Shown one piece after another: positions 8,062-16,798 of a stretch of DNA of 64,000 nt. The first letter of the stretch is position 1; each line of letters begins with the position of its first letter. The notes under the pieces were generated by a model, which saw nothing but the letters and a program-made list of their open reading frames with translations, was not told where the DNA came from and made no database searches. Both the position numbers and the translations under genes were made by a program. Source of the stretch: Planctomycetota bacterium (lineage in GTDB: Bacteria; Planctomycetota; UBA1135; UBA2386); the NCBI GenBank assembly GCA_016716265.1, contig JADJWQ010000006.1, forward strand, positions 2,755,501 to 2,819,500, written 5' to 3'.

Positions 8062-11007
8062 ATGCCGCCGACTCGCAAGACTCGGGGGGCACCGTCGTGC
8101 CCGCTCCGGAGGTTCTCATTCCTCGACGCAGGCGCGGTGCAGCGTCCGGTACCGCTTCGCACCGGGCGCGGCCGCGAGGTGACGCTCGCGATCCTGGCGC
8201 TCGTGGTCGTCGCAGGCCAAGCCTCGGCGCAGGGCCGGCACTCCATCGAGGGTGAAGCGGCGGGTGACCTCAGCGGGTCGGCCGTGGCCTTCGTGGGCGA
8301 CGTCGACGGCGACGCCTGCGACGACTTCGTCGTCGGCGCGCCGTTCGCGTCGATCGCTGCGGGAGTGCGAGCGGGTCGCGTGGTGCTGTTCTCGGGGCGC
8401 ACGCGCCAGGAGCTGAACCGCTGGTCGGGCAACGCCGCGGGGGAGCGCTTCGGCACCAGCGTCGCCGCCGCCGGGGACTTCGACCACGACGGCCGCCCCG
8501 ACGTCGCCGTCGGCCGACCCGGCGGCGCCGACCCGGCCGTGCTGGTGTTCTCCGGCCGCGACGGCAGCCTGCTGTTCTCCCACGTCGAGCGCGAGGTCGG
8601 TGCGGAGTTCGGCACGTCGCTGGACGCCGGAGACTTCGACGGCGACGGCCGCGACGAGCTGCTCGTCGGAGCGCCGGGCGGCAACGGCGGTACCGGCGCC
8701 CTGTGGATCCTGCAGCCCGACGCACCCACGGCGACGCGCGTCGATGGCCAGAACACCGGGGACGCGTTCGGATCGACGGTCCTCGCGCTGCCAGACGTCG
8801 ACGGCGACGGCCGCGACGAGTTCGTGGTCGGCGCACCGGGCGCCCCGGGTGACAACGGCGTGGCGCAGGGCGGCGAGGTCACGGTGTTCTCGCTCCTGGG
8901 TCCGGCCGCCGGCGCGGCGGTGACGGCACGGGGATGGACGCGGGGAGATCTCGCGGACCAGCAGATCGGTCTCAGCCTCGGTCGTGCGCGCGATCCGATC
9001 AGCGCCTACTTCCCGAACGGCAACGGACTCGTGCTGTTCGCAGGCGGACGGGGCCTGATCCGGGTCATCGACACACTGACGCTCGGGGGCCCGCTGACCG
9101 CGAGGACGATCGACGGCGGCGACCCGAGCTTCGGGGCCGCGGTCGACTCGATCGGCGACATCGATGGCGACGGCAGCGAGAACTTCGCCGTCGGAGTCCC
9201 CGGCGACCCGCTCGGCTCGATCGAGCCAGGCCGCGTGCTGATCCTCGACGCCGACGATACGACCTCGACGACCGCGGCCGTGCTCGAGGGCACCTCGATC
9301 AACGACGCCTTCGGCAGCGCGCTCCGCGGCGGCGGAGATCTCGACGGCGATGGCCACGCCGACCTGGTGGTCGGGGCACCGCGCGCCGATCCGAACGGGA
9401 CCCGCTCCGGTGCGACGACGCTGTTCGATCTGAACCCGATCGCCGCGGCCTGGGAGAGCACGCCGGCGACGGCTCCGAGCGGAGGCCCCACGCTCACCGT
9501 ACGCTCGCTGGGGGACCGGAACGGGGACGGCATCGAGGACGTGATCACCGGCATCGCGGCCTCCACGCGCGCTTCCGTGGCGCTGCTCGACGGCCGCAGC
9601 GGAGTGATGCTGGACAGGATCGACCTGCTTCTGTCCGAGTTGCCGCTCGATCGCCTGGCGGTGGCCGGCGTCGGTGACCTCGACACCGACGGTGCTCCCG
9701 ACTTCGTCTATCGCACCGCCACGGGCATCCGCGTGGCCACCGGGACGAACCGCGGTGCCGTCGTGGGCATCCCCTTCGAGCCCGGCCCCCCCGAGGACCG
9801 CTTCGGCTGGGCCATCAGCGGGGCCGGCGACACGAACCGCGACGGTGCTCCGGACTACGTCGTCGGCGCGCCGCAGGCCAGCTCGGGGCCGGGCCAGGGC
9901 CCCGGCTACGTCCTCGTCCTGACCGGCGTGAATCCGCGCGTGATCCGCCGTCTGGACGGAGCCGTCCGCGGCGACTCGTTCGGCTATGCGGTCGCGACGG
10001 TCGGCGACTGGAACGGCGACGGCACGGACGACGTCGCGGTCGGCGCGCCCGCCGATCGGCAGGCGGGTTCTCCGGGAGCCGTGTTCGTCTACTCGATGCC
10101 TGACGGCGCCCAGCTCGCCCGCTTCGACGGCGACTTCGCCGGGGACCGCTTCGGGATCGACGTCGCCCCGGCGGGCGACGTCGACGGCGATGGCCGCACC
10201 GACCTGGTCGTCGGCGCGGCCCCGAGCGTCGCGAGTCCCGGCTACGCACGCGTGTTCGCCGGTGGGACCGGGGCGCTGCTGCTGCAGGTCGACGCGGGCG
10301 CGACGGAGTTCGGCTTCGGTATCGCCGTGCGCGGCGTCGGCGACCTCGACGGCGACGGCCACGCCGACATCGCAGTCGGGGCACCGTTCGCGAACCGCTA
10401 CGGAGCGGTCCGCATCGTGTCCGGCCGCAGCGGGGCGGACCTCTACGTGCTGAACGGCGACAGCACCGACAACCAGTTCGGCCGCTCCCTCGACACGATC
10501 GCGGATCGCGACGGCGACGGGCGGCGGGAGCTCGTCATCGCCACGCATGTGTCCGGCACGGCGAAGCTCTTCGTGTCCGACGGGTTCGCACCCCGCACGC
10601 GCGCCTACGGCTTCGCCTGCCCGAGCAGCGTGGGCACCTGGCCCCGTATCGGCACCGACGCTCCGGCTGGAGCGGGCGCCGGCCTCGGCGAATCGCTCGC
10701 GGTCCGACTGCGCGCGGCCCCGCCGCACACGACGCTGTGGCTCGCGCTCGGGCTCGGCGGCCGCCGGCAGCTCGACCTCACGCCGGCCGGGATGCCCGGC
10801 TGCGCGCTGCTGCTCGGCGACGTCGTCGACCTGCTCGTGACGAGCGCCGACGCGACCGGTCGCGGCGGCACGTCGATTCGGATCCCCGCCGATCCCGCGC
10901 TCGCCGGCGCGCGCTTCCAGGCCCAGTGGCTGGCGCTCGACCTGTTCGCCAATGCCCAGGCGCTGATCACCTCCGACGCCCTCGAGGTCACGGTAGACCG
11001 ACGATGA
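8062..11007 (+). CDS. Secreted FG-GAP repeat protein 1 (operon head)
   Basis: A large exported beta-propeller protein of about 981 residues. A hydrophobic signal segment (LAILALVVVAGQASAQ) is followed by 13 recognisable FG-GAP/integrin-alpha-like repeats, each with a Ca-binding loop of the DxDGDGxxD type and then a VGAP strand. The last ~130 residues form the module shared with the neighbours (YGFAC ... GMPGC ... FQAQWLALDLFANA). The start is uncertain: ATG 8062, preceded by gggga, gives a long n-region. GTG 8137 would give a more usual signal peptide of ~32 residues. The stop overlaps the next start (ATGA). FG-GAP proteins act in adhesion, calcium-dependent binding or surface structure; which of these applies here is unknown. 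Confidence 0.85.
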   Translation: MPPTRKTRGAPSCPLRRFSFLDAGAVQRPVPLRTGRGREVTLAILALVVVAGQASAQGRHSIEGEAAGDLSGSAVAFVGDVDGDACDDFVVGAPFASIAAGVRAGRVVLFSGRTRQELNRWSGNAAGERFGTSVAAAGDFDHDGRPDVAVGRPGGADPAVLVFSGRDGSLLFSHVEREVGAEFGTSLDAGDFDGDGRDELLVGAPGGNGGTGALWILQPDAPTATRVDGQNTGDAFGSTVLALPDVDGDGRDEFVVGAPGAPGDNGVAQGGEVTVFSLLGPAAGAAVTARGWTRGDLADQQIGLSLGRARDPISAYFPNGNGLVLFAGGRGLIRVIDTLTLGGPLTARTIDGGDPSFGAAVDSIGDIDGDGSENFAVGVPGDPLGSIEPGRVLILDADDTTSTTAAVLEGTSINDAFGSALRGGGDLDGDGHADLVVGAPRADPNGTRSGATTLFDLNPIAAAWESTPATAPSGGPTLTVRSLGDRNGDGIEDVITGIAASTRASVALLDGRSGVMLDRIDLLLSELPLDRLAVAGVGDLDTDGAPDFVYRTATGIRVATGTNRGAVVGIPFEPGPPEDRFGWAISGAGDTNRDGAPDYVVGAPQASSGPGQGPGYVLVLTGVNPRVIRRLDGAVRGDSFGYAVATVGDWNGDGTDDVAVGAPADRQAGSPGAVFVYSMPDGAQLARFDGDFAGDRFGIDVAPAGDVDGDGRTDLVVGAAPSVASPGYARVFAGGTGALLLQVDAGATEFGFGIAVRGVGDLDGDGHADIAVGAPFANRYGAVRIVSGRSGADLYVLNGDSTDNQFGRSLDTIADRDGDGRRELVIATHVSGTAKLFVSDGFAPRTRAYGFACPSSVGTWPRIGTDAPAGAGAGLGESLAVRLRAAPPHTTLWLALGLGGRRQLDLTPAGMPGCALLLGDVVDLLVTSADATGRGGTSIRIPADPALAGARFQAQWLALDLFANAQALITSDALEVTVDRR

Positions 11008-13925
11008 TCTCTCCCACCCAGGTTCCTCGACCGACCACCGCCCGCTCGGCGTCGCTCGGTACCGCCGCGGCCCTCTGCCTGACCCTCGCGCTCCCCGGCC
11101 AGACCCGGAGCGTCGTCTCCGGGGCCGCGGGCGGCGACCAGTTCGGAACGTCGGTCGCGCGGGTCGCGGATCTCGACGGCGACACCTGCGACGAGCTGAT
11201 CGTCGGGGCACCCGAGACCGGCAGCTTCGGCGCCGGGCCGGGCAGCGCCCGCGTCTACTCGGGCCGCACCCGCACGCTGCTGTTCGCGCTGCAGGGCGAG
11301 GCGGTCGGCGATCGCTTCGGCACCGCGGTCGCGGGCCTCGGCGACCTGGACGGCGACGGCTTCGCCGAGCTGCTGGTCGGTGCGCCGCGCGCCGGCACGG
11401 CGACGACGCCCGACACCGGCGCCTGCTACGTGTTCTCCGGCCGCGACGGCAGCCTGCTGTTCCGGCTGCTCGGCGAGGCGGCCGGCGACCGCTTCGGCCA
11501 GGCGGTCGCCGACGCCGGAGATGTCGACTCGGACGGCTACGGCGACCTGCTCGTCGGCGCGCCGGGCAGCGACGTCTCGGGTGCCGAGTCAGGCTGCGCG
11601 CAGGTCTGGTCCGGCCGCTCGCGGAGCGTGCTGCGCACGGTGTCGGGCTTCCGGGCCGGCGATCGGCTCGGCGCCGCCGTCGCCGGCGCGGGCGACGTCG
11701 ACGGCGACGAGCGCCCCGACCTGCTGATCGGCATCCCGGGAGCCTCGATCCGCGCGGCTGGCGCCGGCTCGGCGATCCTGATCTCCGGCGCGAACGGAAC
11801 CGTGCTGTGGATCGGCGACGGCGGAGAAACCTCGGGCCAGTACGGCGCCGCGGTCTCGGGGGCCGGCGACCTGGACGGCGACGGCCTCGCCGACGTCGTG
11901 ATCGGCGAGCCCTTCGGTGCCGGCGGCAAGGGCCTCGCGCACCTGGTGACCGGGATCGCGACCGCGCCGACGCCCGCCGTCGTCAGCGCCGAGGGCCTGT
12001 TCGCGAACCAGAACCTCGGCGCCTCCGTGACCTTCCTGCGCGACGCCGACGGCAACGGCAGGGCGGAGATCGCGGTCGGCTCGCCAGGCCCGGTCGTGCT
12101 GCCCGACCGCGGCTGCGCCTGCGTGCTGTCGCTCGACCCGGCCGGGGACCTCGTCCTCGAGTGGGCTCCCGAGAGCCAGGACCCGACCGGCCGGGACCGC
12201 TTCGGTGCGAGCGTCGCCGGCGGCGACTGGGACGGCGACGGCATCGACGACCTCGCGATCGGGGGGCCCGCCGCTCCCAACGGCACGGCCCCGGGCCAGG
12301 TCACGCTGCTCGACCTCGACCCGCTGCGGAGACAACCAGCTCGCGGTGGTATCGAGGACTACGCCCGATTCGGCAGCGGGTTGGCTGGAGTCGGCGACGT
12401 CGACCGCGACGGCTTCGGCGACATCGCCGTCGCCGAGCGGTCGGAGTTCCGGTCCCAGACGTTCATCAAGTTCTGGTCGGGAAGCAACCCGTTCCCGGTC
12501 GGCAGCTTCGGATTCGGCCTGGTGCCCCGGACGGTGAGTCCCGCGCTCGCGGCGACCGGCGACCTCGACGGCGACGGCGTGCGGGAGCTGCTGGTCGGCG
12601 TGCCGCAGCTCGACAGCAGCTCGACAGGATCCGTCTTCGTCCTGCGCGGCGCGACCGGGCAGCAGCTCCGCCGGCTCGTCGGCCCCGACCCCATGGCCGA
12701 CGACCGCTTCGGCATCGACGTCGCCAACGCCGGTGACGTCAACGGTGACGGGATCGACGATGCGCTGATCGGTTCCGATCCGATCGCGCTGGCGCCGGCC
12801 CGGACCGGCTACGCCCGCGTCGTGTCCGGCGCCGATGGCCGCACGCTGTTCACGTTCTCGGGCGACACGGTCGAGGACCGCTTCGGCGTCGCAGTCGCCG
12901 GTCTGGGCGACCTCGACGCCGACGGCCGCCCGGACCTGGCGGTGGTCGCGGCCGGCTCCGCGACCCGGCCCGGCTACCTGCGGCTGTTCTCCGGCCGCGA
13001 CGGCCGCGTGCTCGACCAGCTCCCCGGGAACCTCCCCGGCGAAGGGCTGGCCGAGGTCAGCGCGCTCGGCGACGTCGACGGCGACGGCATCGGGGACTTC
13101 GCGGTCGGCACGGTGCTGGAGCAACGCGGTGGTACCGCGGTCGGCAGCGCGCGCGTGTTCTCGGGAGCCGACCGACGCCTGCTGTGGGAGCTGTTCGGCG
13201 CGACCGACGGTGATCGCTACGGCGCGGTGATCGCCGGTGGTGCCGACCTGACGGGCGACGGCGTCCCCGACTTCGTGGTCGCCGCGCCGGGTGCGTTCGA
13301 CGGCGGTCGCGACGGCTACGTCGAGCTCCGCTCGGGAGGCGACGGCGCCTTGATCCGCACCTTCCGCGGCGAGGACTCGAGCGGCGAGGGCTTCGGCGGC
13401 GCGGTCGCGATCGCGCCAGACCTGAACCGGGACGGCCGCCCCGACCTCGCCGTCGGATCGATCGTCGGCGGCGTCCAGCCGTACTTCGGCCGCGTGGCCA
13501 CCTACCACAGCCTCGCCCGCCTCGCGCGTGCGATCCCCTACGGCGCCGGCTGCCCGACCTCCGGCGGCCGGCTGCCGCAGATCGGCGTCTCCGCACGCCC
13601 GGCGCTCGGCAGCGAGGTCGACCTGCGCCTGCGCGACGGCCCCGCGTTCCAGTCGGCCTTCCTGCTGCTGCTCGGCTACCGCTCGCCGCGCATCGAGCTC
13701 GCTCCGATCGGCATGCCCGGCTGCGCGCTGCTCGGCACGACCGACCTCGGCATCCAGCTGGTCGCGACGGACGGCACCGGTGCGGCCGCCTATCGGCTGC
13801 AGATCCCCGGCCTGCCCGAGCTCGCCGGGTCCACGTTCTTCGCGCAGTGGCTGATCCGCGATCGCTTCGCGAACCGCCGCGGCTTCGTGACCTCGTCCGG
13901 TCTGGAAGTGAGGGTCGACGTCTGA
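11004..13925 (+). CDS. Secreted FG-GAP repeat protein 2
   Basis: 973 residues; the ATG at 11004 overlaps the previous stop by 4 nt, which suggests translational coupling. The signal peptide has its hydrophobic core in ASLGTAAALCLTLALPGQ. Fourteen Asp-rich loops can be counted (for example DLDGDTCDELIVGAP, DLDGDGFAELLVGAP, DVNGDGIDDALIGSD). Fourteen is the number expected for two seven-bladed propellers. The C-terminal module begins at PYGAGCPTSGGRLPQIG, continues through IGMPGC and ends with FFAQWLIRDRFANR and a GLEVRVDV tail. No catalytic motif is seen. It is a paralogue of the other five genes of the operon. Confidence 0.9.
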   Translation: MISPTQVPRPTTARSASLGTAAALCLTLALPGQTRSVVSGAAGGDQFGTSVARVADLDGDTCDELIVGAPETGSFGAGPGSARVYSGRTRTLLFALQGEAVGDRFGTAVAGLGDLDGDGFAELLVGAPRAGTATTPDTGACYVFSGRDGSLLFRLLGEAAGDRFGQAVADAGDVDSDGYGDLLVGAPGSDVSGAESGCAQVWSGRSRSVLRTVSGFRAGDRLGAAVAGAGDVDGDERPDLLIGIPGASIRAAGAGSAILISGANGTVLWIGDGGETSGQYGAAVSGAGDLDGDGLADVVIGEPFGAGGKGLAHLVTGIATAPTPAVVSAEGLFANQNLGASVTFLRDADGNGRAEIAVGSPGPVVLPDRGCACVLSLDPAGDLVLEWAPESQDPTGRDRFGASVAGGDWDGDGIDDLAIGGPAAPNGTAPGQVTLLDLDPLRRQPARGGIEDYARFGSGLAGVGDVDRDGFGDIAVAERSEFRSQTFIKFWSGSNPFPVGSFGFGLVPRTVSPALAATGDLDGDGVRELLVGVPQLDSSSTGSVFVLRGATGQQLRRLVGPDPMADDRFGIDVANAGDVNGDGIDDALIGSDPIALAPARTGYARVVSGADGRTLFTFSGDTVEDRFGVAVAGLGDLDADGRPDLAVVAAGSATRPGYLRLFSGRDGRVLDQLPGNLPGEGLAEVSALGDVDGDGIGDFAVGTVLEQRGGTAVGSARVFSGADRRLLWELFGATDGDRYGAVIAGGADLTGDGVPDFVVAAPGAFDGGRDGYVELRSGGDGALIRTFRGEDSSGEGFGGAVAIAPDLNRDGRPDLAVGSIVGGVQPYFGRVATYHSLARLARAIPYGAGCPTSGGRLPQIGVSARPALGSEVDLRLRDGPAFQSAFLLLLGYRSPRIELAPIGMPGCALLGTTDLGIQLVATDGTGAAAYRLQIPGLPELAGSTFFAQWLIRDRFANRRGFVTSSGLEVRVDV

Positions 13926-16798
13926 TGCTCCGCCTCTCCGAATCCCACGGCGTGCGGCCGCTCTGCACGGCCGCCGCGGTCGCCCTCCTCACGGCCACGG
14001 GGCTCGCGCAGCCCCGCTCGGAGCTGCCCGGCACCGTCCTCGGCGCCGACTTCGGCGCGGCGATCGCGCTGATCGGCGACGTCGACGGAGACGGTGTCGC
14101 CGACGTCGTCGTCGGCGCGCCGCTCGACCCGACCGGCGGACCCGAGGCCGGCCGCGTCGACGTCTACTCCGGCGCCGCGGTCGCACGCGCGTTCGGCAGC
14201 CCGGTCGCGCCGCTGTTCAGCTTCTTCGGCAACCCCCTCGACCGCTTCGGCCACGCGGTCGCCGGCGCCGACCTCGACGTCGACGGCGTCGCCGACATCC
14301 TGGTCGGTGCGCCGTTCGAGCTCGCCGGCAACGCCGGGGCCGCCGGCGCGGTCCACGCCTACTCGGGCGTCGACGGCCGCGAGCTGTTCCGCTGGACGGG
14401 CACGCGCGGCGGCTCCCGCTTCGGCTGGGCGATCGCCTGCGATGGCGACCACGACGCCGACGGGCGGCCCGACGTGCTGGTCGGCGCACCGCTCGACGCG
14501 ACGAGCCAGCCCGACGCGGGCTCGGTCAGCCTGTTCGCGGGAGCGGACGGCCGGCTGCTCCGCCGCCGCTACGGCAGCGGCGCCGGGACGCAGCTCGGCT
14601 GGTCGGTCGCGTTCGTCGGCGAGCTCGACCAGCCCGGCGACGCGCGCGACGACTACGTTGCCGGCGCCCCCGGCAGCGGCCGGCTCGGCGCCGACACCGG
14701 CGCGGTCTGGACCTTCGCGAGCCAGGGCGCGGCACAGCCGGCGATCGTCGACGGCAGCGCCGCAGGCGAGCGCTTCGGGGCGGCGGTCGCGGGGATCGGC
14801 GACGTCGACGCGGACGGCCGCGCGGAGTTCGTCGTCGGCGCACCGGAGGCGGACGGCAGCCAGGGGATGGTCACGGCCGCTGGCCGGATCACGCTGGTAC
14901 GGGCGGACGGGACGCTCGGCGCCAGCGTCGGGGGGAGCGCGGGCGACCGCCTCGGTTCGTCGCTGATCGGCGTATCGGCCGCGCCCGGCGACTTCGCTGC
15001 CGGCGCGGTCGGCGGGTCGTACGTCCGCGTGTTCGGCACGCAGCCCGGCGGCGTGGGCTTCGACACGGTGCGCACGGACCTCTCCAGCCTGCCGGGGGAT
15101 CGCTTCGGGCTCGCGCTCGCGCTCGGCGATCTGGACGGCGACGGCCACGGCGACCTGCTGGTCGGCGCGCCGGGTGACGCTCGCGGTGCTGGGACGGGTC
15201 GGGTCGTCGCCCTCGCGCTGGAGTCGCTCGCGGGGCTCGAGGTGTCGTCGTTCACCTTCTACCTGAGTCAAGTCGTCGGACTGCCGACGACGCAGGACAA
15301 CAGATTCGGTGCCGCGCTCGACGTCGTGCCCGACGTCGATGGCGACGGCTTCGCCGATCTCGTCGCCGGCAACCGTGCGACGTGGCCAGACCCCAGGCCG
15401 ACAGGTGCCGTCGTGCTGAGCGGACGCACCTTCCAGGTCATCCGGCAGGTGCTGCGTGGGGTCCCGAGCGGCGAGGAATTCGGCCGGGCCGTCGCCGGCG
15501 TCGACGACCTCGACGGCGACGGCCGCGGAGACGTGATCCTGGGGGCCCCGGGTACGGGTGAGGTCGTCGCCTACTCGACCGGACCGAGCCTGCAGGCGAG
15601 CGCCGTGCTGTGGAGCGTCCGCACGGGCGGCGACCGCTTCGGGGAAGCCGTCGCCGCGGGACCGGATCAGGACCGGGACGGGGTCGACGACGTGCTCGTC
15701 GGCGCACCGGGACGAAACGGCTCCCGCCCCGGCTACGTGGAGGTCCGTTCCGGCCGCGACGGGCTGCGGCTGCTTCGCCTCGTCGGCGCCCGCATCGACG
15801 ACCGTTTCGGCCGCGCGCTCTGCCGCGTCGCCGACGTCGACGGGGATGGCGTCGACGAGATCCTGGTCGGCGCCGAGGACTACGCGCAGCTGCACTCCGG
15901 CGCCGACGGCCGGCTCCTGCGCCACATCCCGAGTCCGACCGGGTCGCGCGGCTTCGGCACGGCCGTGGCGGCCGCCGGTGACGTCGACGGGGACGGTCTC
16001 GGCGACCTGGCGATCTCCGATTTCGGCAACGACGGCTGGGTGTACGCGATCTCCACGCGAGACGGCCGCGCGATCTGGGCCACCAGGGGAGTCGGCGGAT
16101 TCGACCTGGCGGGCACCGGTGACCTCGACGAGGACGGCATCCCCGACCTGGTGGTCAGCAAGCTCGGCGGACCGATCACCGCGCTGAGCGGCAGGGACGG
16201 CGCGAAGCTGTTCGAACGCTCCGACCAGAACCCTGGTGGCCCACCCGACAGCTACGGCGAGGCCGTCGCCGGACACTCCGGCATCGCCGGTTCCCGGCGC
16301 GGGTGGATCGCAGTCGGCGCGCCGGGGTTCTACGGTCTCGTCGGGATCCTGGGCCAGACCGGCCGGCTCTTCGCCTATACGGTGCCCGCGTCCAAGGCGC
16401 GCGCGGTGCCGTACGGCGCGCCCTGCGCCGGATCGAGCGGAGCGCTGCCGCGGATCGGCAGCTCGTCGGCCGCGGTCCTCGGCGCGAACTGGACCCTCGA
16501 GCTGAGCCACGCCGCCCCGCTGAGCTCGGCGTGGCTGCTGGTCGGCACCGGCCGCGCCGACGTCCGGCTCGACCCGCTCGGCCTGAGCGGCTGCAGCCTG
16601 CTCCTCGCCGGCGAGCTGCTGGCGATCCCGTGGGCGACGGCGACCGACGGCAGCGCGGAGCAGGCGCTGCCGATCCCCGCGATGCCCGCCTTGGCGGGCG
16701 GGACCCTGACCGCGCAATGGCTCGTCCGCGACCGCGGTGCCAATGCGCTCGGCCTGGTGCTCTCCGACGGGCTCGACGCCCGGGTGGACGTCCGATGA
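13925..16798 (+). CDS. Secreted FG-GAP repeat protein 3
   Basis: 957 residues from the ATG at 13925, which shares one base with the previous stop (TGATG). The signal peptide is LCTAAAVALLTATGLAQ. About 11 clear and 2 weak FG-GAP loops follow; at least two positions in the series lack the calcium-binding Asp residues, for example the segment around residue 350. The C-terminal module is present but divergent: PYGAPCAGSSGALPRIG, then GLSGC in place of GMPGC, then LTAQWLVRDRGANA. Its place in the overlapping series indicates co-expression. Function beyond a secreted propeller protein is unknown. Confidence 0.89.
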   Translation: MLRLSESHGVRPLCTAAAVALLTATGLAQPRSELPGTVLGADFGAAIALIGDVDGDGVADVVVGAPLDPTGGPEAGRVDVYSGAAVARAFGSPVAPLFSFFGNPLDRFGHAVAGADLDVDGVADILVGAPFELAGNAGAAGAVHAYSGVDGRELFRWTGTRGGSRFGWAIACDGDHDADGRPDVLVGAPLDATSQPDAGSVSLFAGADGRLLRRRYGSGAGTQLGWSVAFVGELDQPGDARDDYVAGAPGSGRLGADTGAVWTFASQGAAQPAIVDGSAAGERFGAAVAGIGDVDADGRAEFVVGAPEADGSQGMVTAAGRITLVRADGTLGASVGGSAGDRLGSSLIGVSAAPGDFAAGAVGGSYVRVFGTQPGGVGFDTVRTDLSSLPGDRFGLALALGDLDGDGHGDLLVGAPGDARGAGTGRVVALALESLAGLEVSSFTFYLSQVVGLPTTQDNRFGAALDVVPDVDGDGFADLVAGNRATWPDPRPTGAVVLSGRTFQVIRQVLRGVPSGEEFGRAVAGVDDLDGDGRGDVILGAPGTGEVVAYSTGPSLQASAVLWSVRTGGDRFGEAVAAGPDQDRDGVDDVLVGAPGRNGSRPGYVEVRSGRDGLRLLRLVGARIDDRFGRALCRVADVDGDGVDEILVGAEDYAQLHSGADGRLLRHIPSPTGSRGFGTAVAAAGDVDGDGLGDLAISDFGNDGWVYAISTRDGRAIWATRGVGGFDLAGTGDLDEDGIPDLVVSKLGGPITALSGRDGAKLFERSDQNPGGPPDSYGEAVAGHSGIAGSRRGWIAVGAPGFYGLVGILGQTGRLFAYTVPASKARAVPYGAPCAGSSGALPRIGSSSAAVLGANWTLELSHAAPLSSAWLLVGTGRADVRLDPLGLSGCSLLLAGELLAIPWATATDGSAEQALPIPAMPALAGGTLTAQWLVRDRGANALGLVLSDGLDARVDVR